Below the pieces are notes generated by a model. The model made no database searches. It worked only from the letters and a program-made list of their open reading frames with translations, and was not told where the DNA came from. Below are positions 11,776 through 25,000 of a stretch of DNA of 64,000 nucleotides, one piece after another (within the stretch, counting starts at the first letter, position 1; each line of letters starts with the position of its first letter). The position numbers were made by a program, and so were the translations under genes. The stretch lies in NCBI RefSeq assembly GCF_902459465.1, contig NC_047068.1, positions 6,634,001 through 6,698,000 on the forward strand, read 5' to 3'. The DNA is from Asterias rubens. Taxonomy: Eukaryota; Echinodermata; Asteroidea; Forcipulatida; Asteriidae.

Positions 11776-12672
11776 TAAAGGCAGTGGACACTATTGGTAA
11801 TTACTCAAAATGATTAAAAACATAAAACCTTACTTGGTATTAACGAGTAATGGGGAGAGGTTGATAGTATAAAATATTGTAAGAAACGGCTCCCTCTAAG
11901 TATTAACGTAGTTTTCGAGAAAGAAGTAATTTTTAACGAATTTAATTTCGAGACCTCAGATTTGGAATTTGAGGTCTCGAATAAAAAAGCAACTTCATGT
12001 GACAAGGTTTTTTTTCTTTAAAGTCACCTGGAAATAGAATTTTTTTTTTTTCAAACATAAGAGTATATGCTTACGAACAATAAAACAATTTTTTTAGTAA
12101 TTGTTTGTCACGATTTATATGTTTAAAAAATATATAAAGTTGTTTGGGGGGCTGACTCCGCCTACCCCTTTTGAGACGTCAATCAAGGCAGACTTTGCCT
12201 GCAATGCGTATAGTAAATACACGTGTAAAGTACATGTACGTCCAAGTCGTGAGTTGGTACAATTGAAAAAGTGTTTTCTTTTTTTTTGAAACGTACAAAC
12301 TCACGACTTGGTCCGTACATGTACTTTGCAATTGTGTTTTATACTCTACGCATTACAGGCAAAGTCTGCCTCGATTGACGTCACGAACAGCGCCCTCTCG
12401 GGTCGGGGTCTACTCTTAAATTTGTAAATAACATAAGAACTGATTTTTTTTTAAACCTTAGTTAACTGTTTACTCACATTCCACTCATCAAAACACATAT
12501 ATTAGTGACAAAAGCTTTATTTTGAAAAAATACCACTTCCAGGTGACTTTAATTATTATCTCGCAACTTCGACGACCGATTGAGCTCAAATTTTCACAGG
12601 TTTGTTATTTTATGCATATGTTGAGATACACCAAGTGAGAAGACTGGTATCAACAGTGTCCAGTGTCTCTAG
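11776..12672. mobile_element. MITE family 1 copy split by a TTAA element
   Basis: The left part 11776-12021 starts AAAGGCAGTGGACACTATTGG. The right part 12549-12672 ends ACAGTGTCCAGTGTCTCT. They join into one family 1 element when the TTAA-flanked insertion is removed, which gives a relative age: family 1 is older here. Confidence 0.8.
12022..12548. mobile_element. TTAA-flanked inverted-repeat element, copy 1 (THAP-associated family)
   Basis: Ends AGTCACCTGG and CCAGGTGACT are inverted and flanked on both sides by TTAA (12018-12021, 12549-12552), so a TTAA target duplication is visible. The subterminal DNA is palindromic (AAGTCGTGAGTTGGTAC against GTACAAACTCACGACTTGG). No coding capacity in this 527-bp copy; copies 2 and 3 keep remnants of a THAP zinc-finger frame. 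Confidence 0.85.
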
Positions 12673-14046
12673 CACGGTTTCGTCAACATAAGCTACTTTT
12701 TTTCTTTCTTTTTTAAAGTGAGTGTAGGCCTAGAATGTCACTATTGAAATTTTGATATTAATGGCAAGAAAGATTTGCTAAGATAGAAAAAGCAGATTTG
12801 ATGATAAAAGCATTTTAAGCATCAATAAGAGATATGAAAAAATGTATCAGTTTTATCCCCCAAAATTTGAATCTAAGTAACGTTTCTGTTAGATCTGTTT
12901 CTCTTATCGGACATGATACTGAACGGCATGCAGGGGTGGTATCGCCATTTACAACTGTGAAGACTGGTCTTTGACAATTACCAATAGTGTCCATTGTCTG
13001 CAATTGCTTGTACAAATGAGAAACCATGTTTGTTCAGATAAGATGAACATCTATCCCAATGCGACTTGCACATTTTTCATTAGCCAAATTTCCCAGGAAG
13101 TTTCACCCCCTCCAGATGCTCATTCTCGCGCGTGTAGGAACTGGGTGAGAGTTCATACCACGTAGGCATCCACTGGCTAGCTTTGATCATAATTCGACAC
13201 AGCATGCTCCTTTTAAAGATTTTTTTCTAAATGCATATTCATGAACGAAGGACATCCACGTGTATTCTCAGTTGTGCCGTTTTCACTTTGTCAGTGTTTT
13301 CCGTATAACCTACAAAGGAGCAGCGAATTAACAATCCTGCCATATTTTCATGATTACTGTAATGTTCTGCCATCACACGGGTCCCTACTGTAGTTTTTTG
13401 AGTTTTTGATATCCCAGCATGGTATCCGGTTTGATAACAATCCCTCTAATCATTGTTCACTCAAGATGCGTGTAAACAAACCATGATACCCCAAGATGAA
13501 AATAGTCTGGCCCCTTGCTAGCTTTAAGCCGAATGAGCCCACTCTCATAAAGCCTGTAACGCACAAAAAAACTTGCTAAGCCAAGAAAAGTATTAAAGGT
13601 TACCAGTCAACATTACATTAAGTTTACATTGTAATAACTGATGTCCCACTCATTATTTTGCTTAGCAAATACATTTTTCGAGCAGTATTTTCTGCTACAG
13701 CTTTGTGAAATTTGGCCCTGATAATTTTACTGCTCAGAATACCAAACATGGAGGCCAAATATGATCACCCCTCTTCATCATCCAAAGGGTACCATGGTGA
13801 TTTTTATGGAATGATATTTGCAATAGTAATTGACTAAATATAAAAAATAATATGATTAGACCGGTGGAATCCTAATCCCCTAACCCCTCCCTGATATGAA
13901 GATACGAAGATGTACATTGGACCCTTAATCCCTTCACCACTTAGCGTAAGAACAAACACGGAGCGCCATCGCCAATTAGCCATCATAACTGACTTTTAAA
14001 AATAACTACAACATTCATATCACAATAGTGAAAAGAAACTGCCGAA
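12673..14046. other. Intergenic region between divergent lipocalins C and B
   Basis: A family 1 end fragment (about 12955-13003) reads TGGTCTTTGACAATTACCAATAGTGTCC. TATAAAA at 13839-13845 could be a distant lipocalin B TATA box, about 200 bases before its start codon. No gene is seen. Confidence 0.35.
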
Positions 14047-16560
14047 ATGGAGGGCCGACTCTCGCTGAATGTCATTGCCGTGATTGCGCTGTTGGTGACG
14101 GGGGCAGCCGCCCAGTTGAACACGGTCAAGGAGGTGGACGTGGATGCCTATGTTGGACGATGGTTCCAGGTAGGGGGACTAATTTCATTTCGAGAAAGGA
14201 AAACAAGAATAAGACCAGTGAAGTCTACTTTTAATTAGGCCTGTTTATAAGCTTTGTAACTTTGTTGCGAGTTGGTTTTGTTGTGCTGCAACAATTCCTT
14301 TTTTCTCATGTTCGCAGACACGAATCTTTTGCAGGTTTTGAAATGTATATAACGGTGGAGATGAATACGAAATAGGGGCATCATACACTTTCGGGGAAAG
14401 GCCTATTGTGTTAGTCAGAAAATTAATAAAACCACTAAAAGTTCCCAAGAAAAAACAAATCTGAAATTTCCCTGATTATAATAATATGAAACAGATCACT
14501 TTCTTGAAAGGGGAAATTTTCTCAGATTTTTGTTTGTCATGCACAATGTCACGCGTTCAAATATCGAAGTGAAATGTTTCAAAAAAATACTTTAAACTAT
14601 CGAAAGCTGCTGTAGGTTTATAACCAATAGTTTGTATTGACATTAACCTTAAGAATGGCACTCAAACGATACCTTCCATTAAAGTTAAAGTGTTGTTTGC
14701 CCTCTCTTTTTCTCTCTAGGTTTACGGCAACTTCTGGTCGAATCTTTTTGCAGACAGTCAAATAGCAGAGTGCACTACTGCTGATTGTAAGTTGTTGGAA
14801 CCCCCCCCCCCAAGAATAAATCAACCGAACCTGTTTATAATGGATGCTTTTGCTTGTTGTGATCGAGAACGATGCTCCAACAGATCTGACAATTTTAAAC
14901 TTTTAAATTTTCGCGCCCAGTTTTAAAAAAACATCGAGGCTCCCAGCAGAGCCCACTTTCGGCCGATCACTTACCACAGAATAAAACCGTGATTCTATGG
15001 TCTGTAAGCGCCGAATACCACGGTAAGCAGAGCCATGGCATTGGGTTCTGATTTTTCAAAGCCAAAAATGAGACATTGCTGACGGTCAATCGTGTTGTGA
15101 GAAAGAACTTGTAATGTTTTGTTGAGACATTGATTGAGTGGGCTTACAATCTATTTAAATAATTTATTATTTCCAGATTCCCAGAACCATTTCATAACGT
15201 GGTTTTATTTTAGCCTTTAGTTGTGCTGTTCTGTTTCTATGGTGCAATACAATTTGACATCGGTGCACGACGTAAATCCAATAAAATACGAAACAAGTGG
15301 AAAGTCATTGCTGTGAAGATGACTTTTGGCTTTGTTTTCCAAAACGGAAATCTTACTCTTATCATATGTTCATTGTTTCCACAGACTCCAAGATCAATTC
15401 AACCTACGTCACCGTCTTCAACAGATACAAGACTCGTGAAGGGATTGAGGATAAGATTAACGGCTATGCCTTTATCCCGGACCCACGAGAGCCCGGTAGA
15501 CTCCGGGTCAAACTCGACGGTGTACCAGTTGAAAGCCCGTGTAAGTCTCCAAACTTCAACTCAAACATCGGGGGGATGTGAAACATAACAAGTAACACTC
15601 GGGCAGTCGGGATGGCTCGGTGGTTTCTGTCACTGTCTTTCACCTATACGGACTCCGGTTCGATACCCGGACTGGCGTCTTGCATGTGGTTTAGGGTGTT
15701 AGGTACGTTTTGGCAGTCGTAAACCGCAATGACTGTTTTGGACATTGGCCAGAGATTAACCAATGGCAAGTTCAACCGAAACAGTTGCTGGTAACGACCG
15801 CCAAAACGCAACCTGGTTGGGTCTGTGGTTACTTACTGTTCCTGACTTTTATCTCATTGGACAACCGGTTCGATACCCGGACAGGAGCCGTAGTTTTCCC
15901 GGTAGGGACTTTCCTTCCCAACAGTTCTGTACTGTCTTTTTTTTACAAACATTTGGTGCGATGTTTCCAATAGAATCCTTTACCAAATTCAGATTCCGCA
16001 TCAGAACATTGGATGATATGCCTATTATGCAAATTGCAGTAGCGCAGCCAGGATTTGCCTGTAGACAATCTTGCATTAATTCGAACTCCCTCCAACGGTC
16101 AAGACAGTTTAGTGACTCAGTTTGTGTTCTTTTGTTAAACCATCTTAGTGATTTAAGAAACATGACAAATATCGGGTGCGACAACCTACCCGTTCAACGA
16201 TGTAAACGCTCCTAGTTGATAACATTTTTCCTCCATCGTTTTATACTTATCTCCGAAGCCCACCTTCCTTTTTTCCCTGCTTGGTATGATCCTTTTCCCC
16301 CAAATAATTTGCGTTTTTCTTTTATTCCAGACTGGATTGTGAAACTGGGCCCAATAGTGAACAACGAATACACCTACGCCGTGGTATCGGACGACCGCGC
16401 ACTCGCACTCTTCATGCTGGTCCGTGACGTCAAGAACTACTACGCCCTCTACGACAATGAGATCCTAGAGTACTTGCAGTTGAGTGGGTTCATCGGGCCG
16501 GGTAGATCACCCATTAAGGTGTACCATGGAGACGATTGTGAATATTTGAAGACAAATTAG
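14047..16560 (+). CDS. Apolipoprotein-D-like lipocalin B
   Basis: Four exons: 14047-14169, 14720-14786, 15385-15540 and 16331-16560. They make 576 nt, or 191 residues, with consistent GT-AG borders and phases. The protein begins MEGRLSLNVIAVIALLVTGAAAQ (signal peptide, likely cut near residue 22), then DAYVGRWFQVYGNFW, carrying the lipocalin GxW motif at about residues 37-39. Cys59 and Cys185 are placed as the conserved ApoD disulfide. An N-S-T sequon at residue 68 sits where A and C also have one. Strands GYAFIPDP, RVKLDGVPV, KLGPIV and YTYAVV follow. The protein is secreted; the ligand cannot be told. The chosen ATG is the first in frame before the signal peptide. Intron 3 contains SINE sequence. 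AATAAA at 16686-16691 is a likely poly(A) signal. Confidence 0.93.
15600..16195 (+). mobile_element. tRNA-derived SINE sequence, rearranged
   Basis: The head GATGGCTCGGTGG (A-box-like) and GGTTCGATACC (B-box-like) lies at 15610-15680, and a second GGTTCGATACC at 15869. The body at about 15985-16130 (CAGATTCnG..GCAGGATTTG) matches the body of the SINE at 18489-18890. The 150-codon open frame across it is incidental. Confidence 0.65.
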
Positions 16561-16685
16561 GTGACCTGTGTGATGCATAGGGTTTAAAGATGGATTCCAC
16601 ATGACGTCATTGACCACCATATTTATCTTTAATCCACAATTTGAAATCTGAGAAACGTCAGATATGTTTCTCAGACTCCTTTTGA

Positions 16686-16691
16686 AATAAA
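16686..16691 (+). promoter_or_regulatory. Poly(A) signal of lipocalin B
   Basis: AATAAA about 125 bases after the lipocalin B stop codon, followed by a T/GT-rich stretch. Confidence 0.6.
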
Positions 16692-16699
16692 GTGTTCAC

Positions 16700-18070
16700 A
16701 GGTTATTTTTTTTTGTATATTAATTATGATTAAAAATTCATTGTTTGACCTCGTCAGCCATTGCATCCAATCTACAGTTAGAATTACGGAAGCAACCGGA
16801 GATAAAAAGTAAACAGCTTCATGAGTTATTTTTTTGTATTCCATTTTATAATTTTTTTTTTAATCCTACAAAATGCCTCAATCTGGCACACTTTCCTAGA
16901 TATCATTTTAGCAAAGTACAGATAGGGATTCAATTCTTTTTTAATAGCAGATTCATTTAATATCAAAAACCTACAACTAAATTTCTAAATAAACTATTAA
17001 AGTTCTATTGCATAATTATCATGTAGAAAAAATAAAGTTCAAGATTAAAAAAGTAATTTCATATTTTCAAAGTATATGAATTTGTAATTTATCATTTGAT
17101 TTAAGTAGTCTGACCACGTAACAAAATCTGGAAATGTTTCCCTATCTTACTCTATATAATTTGTTGTTTCAGTTAAAAAACAGCAACAGTGCTACCGACA
17201 TAAAAACCTCTGCCTTTGGATTCCACTTCAGTTAGCCATGATGTACACACGGTGTAGGCTTTAATCAACATTTTAGGCTATGAAAGTCCCAATGCATGTT
17301 CAGCGCATAGCAACAGAAGCATAAAGTTTACCCTCCCCCACCGTCGCCCCTTCCCGAATCATAACCCTTTGAACGGTATCAAACACAGTGGCAACTAACT
17401 CACACCACTTTAACCCAAGGCTAGAACATTGTAAATTCCCCCCCCCCCCCCCATTTTTCTTAAGGGCTCTATCTATTGGAAAATAAACGCAGCATAAAAC
17501 TTAATTTGACCTTTGAGATCCTCTTTAAAATAAAGTTTGAACTGTAAACAGTTGGTCAAATGAGGGCGCTGACTATATTTCAGAAACAGCAAGTTGGTCA
17601 GCCACCTGATAATAATAATAAGACTTGTACTTTGCCCGTATGAAGTGATAGTAATATATTGCTTGTTTTGTTTTGGTGCTTTTTTTGGTCTTCTTTTTTT
17701 CTTTTGCTTTTTTTCACTTACAAAAAATAGTTAATTGGTTTAATAATTATGAAAAATGCAAGATTAAAAAGGATAAGTGAACGTATGGCGGATGAAGTTC
17801 CCATGGTGGTTACTTGAAATCATGATGACGTGACTAATATAATTTGGCCCCGACTTTACACATCATTTTGTCTATCCCATTTTTCATCATCACAGGATAT
17901 TTCAGGTAAAAAATATAAAACACATATCTTTGTCTTTACATAATATATTTCTCACATAATTCAGAAAATCACTAATTTGCAACTCCAGGAAGCTAACAAA
18001 TTTGAATGCTAGATGAAGGGTCAAAAAGCATCATTACAGAGTTGTTTTACAGGAATTGAAGACTTGTGTG
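16700..18070. other. AT-rich intergenic stretch
   Basis: No convincing exon, RNA gene or terminal repeat was seen. A poly-C run lies at about 17439-17453. Confidence 0.4.
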
Positions 18071-18074
18071 TTAC

Positions 18075-18431
18075 TTAAAGGGACACGTTGCCTTGGATCG
18101 ATCAAGTTGGTCCATGAAAAGTATTTTAAACCGTTTGTTATAACATGCATATGAATAGAAAAATGTTTTTAAAGTAGAATATAACGATCCACACAAAATA
18201 TGCCTCGAAATTGCAACAAACACAGTGCGCTATTTTGTGGAGTCAAGTTTTTGCCTCGATAAAAGGGCGGATAAGTTTGCAAAGTAAAAGGAAAATCACG
18301 CAATTTCGAGGCATACTTGTGGTGATCATTATTGTCTACTTTTAAAACATCTTTCTAACCATTTCATAACAAACAATTTCAAACACTTTTTCTGGACCAA
18401 CTGGACCCATCCAAGGCAACGTGTCCCTTTA
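18075..18431. mobile_element. MITE family 2, copy 2
   Basis: Ends TTAAAGGGACACGTTGCCTTGG and CCAAGGCAACGTGTCCCTTTA are inverted. The interior CCTCGAAATTGC/GCAATTTCGAGG hairpin matches the copy at 9330-9723. Confidence 0.85.
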
Positions 18432-18488
18432 GTGCCAGCAGACTTAATCTGGTGTATCTATTGTATTCAGAAAGGAATGCATGTTCAT

Positions 18489-18890
18489 GGGGGATTAGCT
18501 TAGTGGTTTCTCTTGGCTCTGTTGACCCTGGTTCGAATCCCACCTCAGACCTTAGCCTTGCATTTGGATATAGGGTTCCAGTCCCTCAGACTGCATCCCT
18601 GCCCGATCGGGTGGGTTTCCCCCAGTTGGTGGTTTCCTCCCCAGTCTAAAACTAAAATGTCTTCATTTTCTACTCTACAAAAAGTTGGTGTGATATTTCC
18701 ATTAGGATGCTTTGCCGACTATATACAATTCAGATTCAGACTCAATACAATTGGATGTAGGCATAGGCTCAATGCAGGGGCACAGCCAGGATTTGACTTT
18801 GGACAATTCTGGTTTGGGCAATTCTGTGTTAAATTGACCGTCAGGTCAAACTCCTAATGGTCAACACAGTTCAGGGACTGGTTTTAGGGT
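18489..18890 (+). mobile_element. tRNA-derived SINE
   Basis: The tRNA-like head has A box TTAGCTTAGTGG and B box GGTTCGAATCC about 35-40 bp apart, followed by a body (GTGGGTTTCCCCCAG..AATTCAGATTCAGACTC..CAGGATTTGA) shared with 15600-16195. It lies downstream of, and convergent with, the PH-START gene. Confidence 0.75.
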
Positions 18891-19066
18891 GGTTTTTTTT
18901 TTACAAAACTGACATATTGTTTGACATCTTCCTTTCCTTCAGGCCTACGAGTCACAGTGAGGGTCCCTTGGTTACACATCGATAAGACAAAATGGAAAGT
19001 TATTCAGAAACAGTCTGCTGTCATGTACATTCTAAGGGCCTCCTGCCATGATTGCACAATTATTTT

Positions 19067-22000
19067 TTAAAAGTCTACAATCTTAACATAGCTGTCGATG
19101 TGGTCAGTTAGGTTTTGGAAAAATGATCTCATACCGTACACCAACAAACCCGACCTGTACGCTCCTTTCATCATCGCTTGAAGTGACCCCTGAAGGTTGA
19201 CCTGACATAGTAAGGTCATATGGGTGACCTGTGACCTTGGTGAACTAATGTTATCAGTGGGATCAGTTTCATCACTGCTGGCTTGTTGTACCTTAGGAGT
19301 CTGTTGCTCTGATTTGTGCTCTTTGATTACGCAACCCGAAATGCCAACACTACAGGCCACTGCATCCTGGAGGAAATGAATGTAGAACGGTACTTTGGTA
19401 ATGACAACAAACAAATACAGTTTTGTAACTGGCAATTTTTTTATTTGAATGTCAAATACTTGAAATGTTAAATGGAAGTAAGCTTTCTGAAAGCTATTTC
19501 CTCTGATGCGCCCCTGTGGATGATAAGTCAATAAAAGTATGTCAAAACATTTTAGCATCTCCGGTTTCTGAGGCTTGCGTGTTCATACACAAATGTAGCG
19601 GCCAGAGATGGACCTGCTGACACCTTGATTTAATGTTCTTGATTCAAAATTCTTGTGTAAATACCGTGACAGTGTTTTGCTGTTTTCGGCAAGTAACCAC
19701 TGATAACTATCACATGTGACTTTCACTGTATATTTCTTTAACCCAAAACTAATCTATGGCACTACCTTGAATAGGCAAAGTTAACAACCAAACTTGCCCA
19801 AAAAGCCCAAACCCCTGATTCCCCCCATCCTTACCGGTCTTTTTTCACAGTCTGGATGATGAACAGACATGACCAGCAATCCACAAGACTCTCCTTGAGT
19901 CAACTGCATCGGTACGGCCATCTGTAAGAGGGTGACATGACGAGGCTGTGTGTTAGGCAGGGCCTTGAGGTCTTTGTAACAGCTGACAACCACTCCTCGA
20001 GGGGGGCTCGATAACTCCTCCAGGACGTCATCTACATTCTTGAACGGGAAGTCAAGCTTGAAGTGGAAAAATCAAAACGAGACTGGTTAATTAAATCATA
20101 TTTTACTACCAACATAATAATACTCATAGAGTCAAGAGCCTTTATCAAATCACGACTTAAGATCCGTATCTATCTTGGGCTTCGGGCTGTGTACGCAGTG
20201 GACCGAGTGAAAACGCAGCACCGGCCTTCAGGCCTGTTCATTTTTGGAGCAGCATGTATTTTGCAAGCGGTGCTTCGAACATCAGCAGTCGAAGCCTTGA
20301 GCGGGAGCACAAGCTGAGGTTTGAGAAAGGCCCCTAGTCACCCATTTCATGACATTTCCTGGCAGGCATGAGCATTGATCATATGAGAAATGTTACATTT
20401 TGTATTGTACAAATTTCCCCATATAATCCTATATTGTAAAACAGCTGAACAAGTTTGAGATGTTACCCCCAATCTACATATTCATAAATGTAAGGTTTTA
20501 TGTTCCCCCCATCCCCCCCTTTAAACCAGTGATGACATTTGATGAATGTGAACGTTCAATAAAAATGTCTTACTGTCCTGGCTTCTCACTTCTGACCAAG
20601 CACTCCAGGGTGTAACAATTTAACGGTTTACAGACACTGAAGGGAGCTACAACTCCTTCCCCACTACCACCAACCCCTCTACCCCCATCCCCCACCCACC
20701 CATGGGTCCACCACTGTGAAACATACCTTCCCACCAGGTTTTACTGCACTCTGTAAAAAGCTGTAAACGTGCTTGCATTTCGCCTGTATAATTCCTTCGA
20801 TCTATATTTTAAAGAACATAGACAAAAACAAAAATAAAGGATTTAAAAGATGTTAAATTTGCATCGGGGATAAAGAATAATCATTTTGGTTTTACCCATA
20901 TACAAGGATGTGTGTTAGCACTGTAATCAGTACTTACCCCAAGTTCTGTGGACGCATAGTGTAGGGGTTATTCGCACCAATTTGCCCCTGTTTATCTCAA
21001 GAGAACAATATACTGTTCAAAAACATTGATACTACATTGGCTCCTCTCAGAACCAACACTTCTTCCAAAAGAAGTTTTATAAATGGTTGTATCGGAAGTA
21101 GTTACCTATCATCCCCAACATACAAAGCTTCGAACGTTACTTGTCTACAATCCTAATCAATAACCACCCACGTGGCTGAGGGGATAAAAGCGCCGAACTC
21201 AAGCTCTGGTGTTTCTGTTCAGCAGAGTGTGGGAACGAGTCCCGGTTGTGACCCTTTTTTTTCCTGAGCAAGACACTTAACTATAATTGCTTCTCTCCTA
21301 CAAGGGGTAAATGCGTACCTGTGAGGGCAAGGATGTCTGTGATTGATTTAGCTTTTAATAGCGCGCATTTCATGCACAGGCTGTATACTCCCCAGGTAGC
21401 TGAGATGGTTTAAGGAATTAATTAAATGACCCTGTGACCAGGGGTACTGACGCTTTGAGAAGCCCTTTGCGTGTGAAAAGCGCAATATACAAAATTATTA
21501 TTAATATTATTTTTATCGACTTAACTCAAAGCCTTACCTTAACAACAGCATGCAGGCCATCACTGAAGCTCTTTCTGCCAACTGTAATACCGTCCTTTGT
21601 GTCACTTTTCTTCCAATCTTTGCTGCTCGCCACCTCAACTAGAGTCTTCCATTGCTAGCAATAGAAAAAAACAACGGGGGCAAGCTATCTTACTTTTTAA
21701 AGGTAGGGTAATAGATTGATAATACTCCACAAATTGATGAAGATAAAAACTTACTTTGTGAGAAGCACTGCAGATGTTGATAGTATAAACTATTTTTAGA
21801 AAAAGATTTCCCCTTCGAAGTAAATATGGTTTGGACAATTTTTCCCCCCAAAACATTCAATCTACATTTGGACGTTTATTCACCCAAAACACTTCAAATC
21901 CACTTTCAAGGCTGAGAAGCAATTAATGCATGAATCATTTCTAAGATTTTTGAGGGAGTGTCTGTTTGCAAAATTCTGCGATGTCGGCCAGATGAGGTGC

Positions 22001-25000
22001 AGTTTGTACCTGCTGTCACCTCGCCAAAAGGGAAGGATTTCTTTGAAAATAAAACTATTGTTGCCATCTGTTAATTAATTTTCTTTGATCGTTATTATAC
22101 ATTATTTGTTTGTGTCAGTGTACTAATCATCTCTTCTGTTTTTCCTTTGTAGCATTTAGTATCCCAAAATACTAATTTAACATCTATTAAATTATTGTAG
22201 TTATCCGTCTCTACTACTAAAAAAATGTTCAACAAACAGACACACAAAAAGTCAGATACTTCTCATCACCGAAAAAAAAAATGGCGCTGTCGAGATTTAA
22301 CATTTTGAGATGACCCAATAACACCATCCCTTATGGGCTTACCAGTTTCCTCCAATCAGGATCCAAATACAAATCTCTCTTGATTTCGCGTCTCCCAATG
22401 TGCATGGATTGAACCTTCGCACGGTTTTGCCGTTTCTAGGGGAAATAAAGGAAATTTGAAAAAAAGCTATAAATCAGTGACGTGATTAGTCTTCAAGTGC
22501 TCAATTTTTTTTTCTTTCAAACATAAGAGTATATGCTTACGAACAATAAAACAATTTGTTTAGTAATTGTTTGTCACGATTTATATGTTTAAAAAATATA
22601 TAAAGTTGTTTGGGGGCTGACACCGCCTACCCCTTTTGTGACGTCATTCAAGGCAGACTTTGCCTGCAATGCTAATAGTAAACACACGTGTAAAGTACAT
22701 GTACGTCCAAGTCGTGAGTTGGTACATTTCAAAAAGTGTTTTTCTGCATTCAGCAGCAATACACTTGGTCGGCATTGCCGGAAAAAAAACAATTTTTTTT
22801 TTTGGGAAACGTACAAAATCATGACTTGGTCCGTACATGTACTTTGCAATTTATGTGTTTACTCTACGCATTACAGGCAATGTCTGCCTCGATTGACGTC
22901 ACGAACAGCGCCCTCTCGGGTCGGGGTCTACTCTTAAATTTGTAAATAACATAAGAACTGATTTCAACTCATCAAAACACATATTAGTGACAAAAGCTTT
23001 ATTTTGAAAAAATACCACTTCCAGGTGACTTTAAGTAGAAAAGTTTGAATACATTGAGTAGTTAAATTCATTTTTTCTTATCATACCTTGCAATTGAATG
23101 AAGCTGTCTGCTTTCTCTCCAGTGCCTTTTTGGCTGTACTGCCCTCTATAGCTGCATTCATCACTTCCATCCACTCGTGTTTGTCCTCTTCAGTTTCTGT
23201 AAGAAAATCACGTTAACCCGTTAAACTCAAAATGAATGATACAATATTATTTGAGATTTTTCCACACAAATCAATATAAACTAAGAAGTCCATGAAGGCA
23301 CTGCTATAAGGGGATCCTGTTACAATATTATTTTATTCCCTAAAAAAAAATGGAAATTTCGTCCAAATTAAGGTTCCCAAAAAGTAACGTTCCAATCATC
23401 AAATTTGACACAGAAGTGCAAATATCTGAAAGGATTAAAAGATCCACCAACAAACACAGATAACAATCTTACAAGGACCACTAAAGAAAACCTAGTTTAG
23501 CTCAATATGCTAGACTTAAATTGCTTTCCACAGCAGCTCTAAAACTTGGTAGTAATTTCTCTTACCGCAACTGATGTAGTATGTTCTCGTTGTGCCATCC
23601 TCCGCAAACGGTCCGACCTCAAAACAATTTCGTTGTTCCCTCTCTTTGCCTTCAGGTTCTCTGGTTACATCTGGAAAGAACAACAAAAATACACTTTTCT
23701 TAGGTCTGGTATTGGACTGTCAATTCTCAATCATTTATTCGTAATTTTTTGTCAAAATTTTTCCTCAAGAAAGTGATAATTTTCAGTTGTGCTTTTATTC
23801 GAGTGACTGAAGTCTTTGGTAATTGCTGGATGTCCAATAATCCTTGACAACAGAAGAGCCACATGCCTCAATTTCCTGAAGGCACAACTGTTTTTTTTTT
23901 TTTTTTTGGGGGGGGTTCTTCTTCTTTTTTCCCCCAACTGTAATCAATCTGATAACACCGGGTTTTAATTTCCAGAAAGAATAAATAGTCAGACCCCATT
24001 TTGTCTGAAAGAGTGCTTGTTTGGTTGTAAACTCGTCCTAAGTTTGGATGGGTTCAAGGTTGTGTAAGGTTGCAGCAGGCGATTTCACGAAACACAAGGA
24101 TTAATCCTTTATGGCATTAGGACGAATGAAACCCGTCCTTACTTTGCATGGGTTCAATGCATCCTAACGTCTATGGTTTGCAACTTAACTCGTCATAAGT
24201 CCTAAGATTAATCCTTAGTTAGGAAGAGTTTGGTGAAATCGACGGCATGGCTGTTTGCTAGCTTGCAACGTGGATTGCAAGCCCGGCCCAATTCCATAGT
24301 GCTGCTTACCACAGAATTCTGCGCTTACAGCCCCTGCAAAGTGTGATTCTAGGGACTGTAAGCACGGTACTCCTTGGTAAGCAGCCCCATGATATTGGGT
24401 TCACATGGTGGCAGCTGGAGAGATTGCTCACATTTATTGCTCAACTGGATCTGGCCCTTGGCAGCTCTGGCACCTTGCTTCCTAAATAATCAAAGAAATC
24501 AAAACAAAAACGCAGTTCAATGAAACTTGTTTAATAATAATGATAATGCATGTCTTTATTGGTATGTGAGTTGGTTGGAGTATGAGTTGGTTGGAGTGTG
24601 ATTTGGTTGGTCTACATGTTGGTTGGAGAATGAGTTGGTTAGTGTATGAGTGTATTGGTTGGAACACAAGTTGGTTGGTGTACGAGTTGGTGGTTGGTGT
24701 ACAAGTTGGTTGGAGTCTGAGATGGTTGATGTACAAGTTGGTTGGTCTACATGTGCAAACCGTGCAATTTCGAGGCATGTTTGAGTGGATCATCGAGTAA
24801 GAATTGACCAAAACTAGCTTGCGTTAATTGTAGAAAAGCTTCAGTAACTTACTCATAGTAATAAAGCGTTACTGTCTGACCGCGCTGAAGAAGAATAAAC
24901 CATCGTCTTTGCCACTTGTATTGTCCGAGCAAGCCCTTGTTTCCGCTCTTTTTAACACACCATCCCTCTTTCAGAAGCACTTCACTTGTATCTGGAAATC

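Noticed and set aside
15763-16215. 150-codon frame in lipocalin B intron 3
   Set aside because: It overlaps SINE sequence homologous to 18489-18890 and has no known domain.
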